64,000 bases of DNA from an uncultured Nitrospira sp. (GTDB lineage: Bacteria > Nitrospirota > Nitrospiria > Nitrospirales > Nitrospiraceae). The stretch spans positions 1 through 64,000 of the forward strand of contig CABVRW010000009.1 of the NCBI GenBank assembly GCA_902500785.1. Reading direction: 5' to 3'. Made by a program: the position numbers and the translations under genes. This document shows, piece by piece, positions 61,702-64,000 of this stretch; within the stretch, counting starts at the first letter, position 1; the number at the start of each line of letters is the position of its first letter. Below the pieces are notes generated by a model that saw only the letters and a program-made list of their open reading frames with translations, did not search any database and had not been told where the DNA came from.

Positions 61702-61809
61702 GAGCCCGCTCGAACCAGGCGCAAGCGGCGTGTGCGTCTCTGATGCCGGGTTGATATGATAGACAATGTCAGAAGGCCGTCTGTGTCCAGGTCATTGGCT
61801 TGCGGGGCT

Positions 61810-61886
61810 GGGCCCATAGCTCAGGTGGTTAGAGCGGCTGACTCATAATCAGCTGGTCCTAGGTTCAAGTCCTAGTGGGCCCACCA
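61810..61886 (+). tRNA. tRNA-Ile2 (CAT anticodon, lysidine type)
   Basis: 77-nt cloverleaf: acceptor GGGCCCA/TGGGCCC, anticodon stem GCTGA/TCAGC with loop CTCATAA, T-arm CTAGG-TTCAAGT-CCTAG, encoded CCA. The anticodon CAT could mean Met, but the acceptor stem has C4-G69 and C5-G68, the pairs that TilS uses to recognise tRNA-Ile2 and that elongator tRNA-Met in E. coli lacks. Reading as Ile after lysidine modification is therefore more likely. Confidence 0.8.
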
Positions 61887-61962
61887 GCCTGAGTGCCTCA
61901 CGATGATTTTGGTGCGAGCGGTGTCAGGTGGACGCCGGCATCGCCTAACCCACAAGGAGCCC

Positions 61963-62739
61963 GTGAACCTACAGCTTTCCCCCCTCATTGGATTACAGAA
62001 ACTCGATCTCCGGATCGCCGATCTCAAGGAGCAACGGCGGAAAATCCCCGAACGGCTTGAATCCAAGGAAGCTCCCCTTCGCGAGGCGAAGCGGGTGTTT
62101 CAGCAGGCATCGGCTTCCGTCGAGGCCCTCATCAAGGAACGCCGCGGTCATGAGAAAGACCTTGAGGCGCATGAAGACCGTATCGACAAGATGAAAGACC
62201 GTGCGGCCCAGCTGAAAACCAACCAGGAATATCAGGCGCATCTCTTCGAGGTGGAGCTTGCCAACAAAAAGAAGGGCGAGATCGAAGAGAAAATCTTGTT
62301 GGCGATGGAGCAGATCGAGCAGATCCAGCGGACGATCGCCGACGCGCAGGCCAAACTGCAGGAGTCGGAAGTCCTCTTCACGGCAGAGAAGGCGACGCTC
62401 GAAGAGAAGGACCGGGTTCTTGCGGCGGAGCTGGCCGAGTTGGAGGTCAAGCAGACGCACCTGTCGGGGCAAGTCGACAAGGTGCTGCTGCTCCGCTACA
62501 GCAAGTTGAAAACCACTAGAAAAGAGCAGGCGCTGGCGCTCATCAAGGACGGCATTTGCGTGGGATGTCGTCTACACCTTCCACCACAGCTGGTATCCCA
62601 GGTCAAACGCGGGGAAGATGTGCATACCTGCCCCTATTGCTATAGGATTCTGTATTGGGAAGGGGAGCCGCCTCTTGAATCGAAGGGGCCTGTTGATCCG
62701 GATCAAGCCAAGAATTTCGAAGTCGGCGAATCCGTCTAA
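61963..62739 (+). CDS. coiled-coil C4-type zinc-ribbon protein (DUF164/zf-RING_7)
   Basis: 258 residues from a GTG at 61963, preceded by AAGGAG; the frame is open 20 codons upstream. A long antiparallel coiled coil fills about 5-175 (LQKLDLRIADLKEQRRKIPE, shown as LQKLDLRIADLKEQ). A C-terminal zinc ribbon has two Cys pairs: CVGCRLHL and TCPYCYRILYWE. The family is common in bacteria, often near RNase H or RNA-processing genes; its function is not established. It is followed convergently by the RNase HIII gene. Confidence 0.88.
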   Translation: MNLQLSPLIGLQKLDLRIADLKEQRRKIPERLESKEAPLREAKRVFQQASASVEALIKERRGHEKDLEAHEDRIDKMKDRAAQLKTNQEYQAHLFEVELANKKKGEIEEKILLAMEQIEQIQRTIADAQAKLQESEVLFTAEKATLEEKDRVLAAELAELEVKQTHLSGQVDKVLLLRYSKLKTTRKEQALALIKDGICVGCRLHLPPQLVSQVKRGEDVHTCPYCYRILYWEGEPPLESKGPVDPDQAKNFEVGESV

Positions 62740-62857
62740 CGAGCCACCGAACACTCCGTCCATACCGCGCTCGGTGAGACGCTCAACTTACGGTCTCTAG
62801 ATGGCCTCACCGCTTCGCTTTCTTCGAGTGTGCTGAAGTGGCTTTGAAAGTGGACCG

Positions 62858-63517
62858 TTACGGTTCCCCCAAGACTGACTTCGTGGTTTTGAAGTGCAGC
62901 TTGGCGACGGTACCCAACCTCTCACGCCCGTATTTTTTGACTACCATTCGTCCGGCGAGCTCCACTGTGGGTGAGGCGCCCTTGGGTAGTGTGGTATTCA
63001 GCTCTTGAGACAGTTTTTTCAGGCGCAGAAGAAATTCAGCTCTGGCCAGGATTGATGCCGCTGCCACGGCCAGGTCGGCCTCCGCTTTCGTGCGCTGTAC
63101 CAATCGGATTTGTTTCCCCTTCTCCTGGAGCGCGTTCAGAATCAGTCGTTCGTCGCCGAACTGGTCTGCAATGGCCAAGTCGCAGTCCACTTGTTGAAGT
63201 AAATTTTCCAACGCCCGTGCGTGGCCCCAAGCCAGGAGTCGATTTAAATTTTTAATTTTCACATACAGTTCGTTATATCGCTGTGGCCCGATGGCCACCA
63301 CGCTGTGAGGGCAGAGCAGGCGGATATCGGGTGCCATTTCGAGAATCCGTCCATCGGAGATTTTTTTGCTGTCCCGAACCTGCATCAGGGTCAAGTCCGA
63401 CTCCGAGGTGGGGGTCACAAACACCGCAGCGATGACCAGCGGACCGAAATAGTCTCCCTTGCCGGACTCATCGATTCCGATCCGATTGAGCGAGGAGAGG
63501 TTGGTGGCGGCAGGCAC
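62858..63517 (-). CDS. rnhC: ribonuclease HIII, lacking the N-terminal substrate-binding domain
   Basis: 219 residues. GIDESGKGDYFGPLV is the RNase HIII signature (the DESGKG form, not DEAGRG of HII). Other active-site acids are in QVRDSKKISD and LAIADQFGDERL. The RNase fold begins at residue 13, so the TBP-like N-terminal domain of typical RNase HIII (~300 residues) is absent. It removes RNA from RNA-DNA hybrids. It is divergent from the M48 gene. Confidence 0.88.
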   Translation of the reverse strand: MPAATNLSSLNRIGIDESGKGDYFGPLVIAAVFVTPTSESDLTLMQVRDSKKISDGRILEMAPDIRLLCPHSVVAIGPQRYNELYVKIKNLNRLLAWGHARALENLLQQVDCDLAIADQFGDERLILNALQEKGKQIRLVQRTKAEADLAVAAASILARAEFLLRLKKLSQELNTTLPKGASPTVELAGRMVVKKYGRERLGTVAKLHFKTTKSVLGEP

Positions 63518-63603
63518 TCGGTGAAACTCCTATGTAGCAACTGGCCGAGCAGCGCGGTAATCTAACAGAGCTCACCAGGCTGGTCAATTTGCGGAGGCAC
63601 GTG

Positions 63604-64000
63604 ATGGAGGATCGAGCGGAGATGGTCAGGAGACGGATGTTCATGGTGCGGGCGAACAGGCTGTGCCTCGCAGGCGCCGTCGTCGCCATGCTGGTGACGA
63701 CGGGCTGCCAGACTAATCCTTATACCGGGCGATGGCAACTGATGATGATGCCGATGTCCCAGGAAACGCAGATGGGCGCCCAGGCCTATGCCGAAGTGAA
63801 GAATGATCCCAAGATGAAGCAATCGACCGATCCACGCGAGATTGAACCGGTCAAGCGAGTGGCGGCGCGGGTGATTGAGGCGGCGAAACGATCCAAGTAC
63901 AGTGACATGGCGAATCAATTCGAATGGGAAGTGACGATCATCAAGGACGACAAGACGATGAATGCGTTCGCGTTGCCGGGGGGAAAGATCGCCGTCTATA
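63604..64000 (+). CDS. M48-family metalloprotease lipoprotein (partial, continues past the window)
   Basis: The first ~132 codons of a gene cut by the window edge. The ATG at 63604 follows GGAGG with a 6-base gap; later in-frame Met codons at 63637 and 63643 are alternatives. A lipobox (MLVTTGCQT) precedes NPYTGRWQLMMMP. The visible part matches the N-terminal region of M48/LoiP-type periplasmic proteases (AYAEVKNDPK, then KTMNAFALPGGKIAVY). The HEXXH zinc motif would lie beyond the edge. Confidence 0.82.
   Translation, partial: MEDRAEMVRRRMFMVRANRLCLAGAVVAMLVTTGCQTNPYTGRWQLMMMPMSQETQMGAQAYAEVKNDPKMKQSTDPREIEPVKRVAARVIEAAKRSKYSDMANQFEWEVTIIKDDKTMNAFALPGGKIAVY

Noticed and set aside
61810-61886. 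Elongator tRNA-Met reading of the CAT-anticodon tRNA
   Set aside because: C4-G69 and C5-G68 in the acceptor stem favour the lysidine-modified tRNA-Ile2; Met is not excluded without a TilS-based test.
1-64000. CRISPR arrays, insertion-sequence transposases, phage genes or rRNA
   Set aside because: I found no regularly spaced direct repeats, transposase or integrase motifs, or rRNA sequence in the window.

Overview
The window looks like a chromosomal segment from a Nitrospira-type nitrite oxidiser (phylum Nitrospirota). No marker gene fixes the genus. The assignment rests on three things seen together: a Gram-negative cell plan (lipoproteins, OmpA-type and outer-membrane-like proteins), a complete pupylation/20S-proteasome locus whose tag ends in Thr-Gly-Glu (the Gram-negative Pup relative called UBact), and a five-subunit 2-oxoacid:ferredoxin oxidoreductase of the kind used in the reductive TCA cycle. 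The DNA is GC-rich and gene-dense. GTG starts and ATGA overlaps are common.

Layout. 1-2.2 kb: NarL-type two-component pair. 2.5-7.5 kb: a very large membrane protein with a glycosidase-like tail, divergent from a GT87-type glycosyltransferase. 7.5-11.2 kb: class-GN sortase, its VIT/vWA substrate ending in an LPxTA sorting signal, and an OmpA-domain protein. 11.7-14.7 kb: a secreted protein of unknown function, then a RHH/MazF toxin-antitoxin pair lying between an intact methyltransferase gene and a decayed copy of that gene's 3' end. 14.8-20.9 kb: minus-strand run with a CHASE2/sigma-54 activator, a TPR/Sel1 protein, a membrane protein, a HIT hydrolase and a secreted protein. 21.0-23.5 kb: HD-domain protein, YjbQ and a trypsin-like PDZ protease. 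23.6-30.4 kb: mpa/arc, dop, pup (ubact), prcB, prcA, pafA. 30.4-31.7 kb: a coupled lipoprotein and a two-repeat outer-membrane-like protein. 32.4-38.2 kb: a PilZ-PilZ-hydrolase-methyltransferase fusion followed by a 1002-residue membrane histidine kinase. 38.3-40.5 kb: YheT-type hydrolase, class II aldolase, tRNA-Asn and a small protein. 40.6-44.5 kb: the oxidoreductase operon, with a consensus promoter and its own terminator. 44.8-45.6 kb: YciI and DUF2203 proteins. 46.1-57.7 kb: rho, rpmE, prfA, prmC, murA, hisG, hisD, hisB, hisH, a lipoprotein, hisA, hisF, hisIE and a HIT protein. 57.8-64 kb: dnaG, rpoD, a small element with terminal inverted repeats, tRNA-Ile(CAU), a DUF164 zinc-ribbon protein, an RNase HIII lacking its N-terminal domain, and the start of an M48 metalloprotease lipoprotein.

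How the parts fit. The proteasome block is a self-contained protein-degradation pathway: tag, ligase, depupylase, unfoldase and core protease. The oxidoreductase supplies a CO2-fixing step. The rho-to-his block and dnaG-rpoD are core information and amino-acid genes. The least explained parts are the PilZ/hydrolase/methyltransferase fusion with its kinase neighbour, the two-repeat outer-membrane-like protein, the lipoprotein inside the his operon, and the toxin-antitoxin insertion beside a duplicated gene end. Promoter and terminator calls come from reading motifs by eye.
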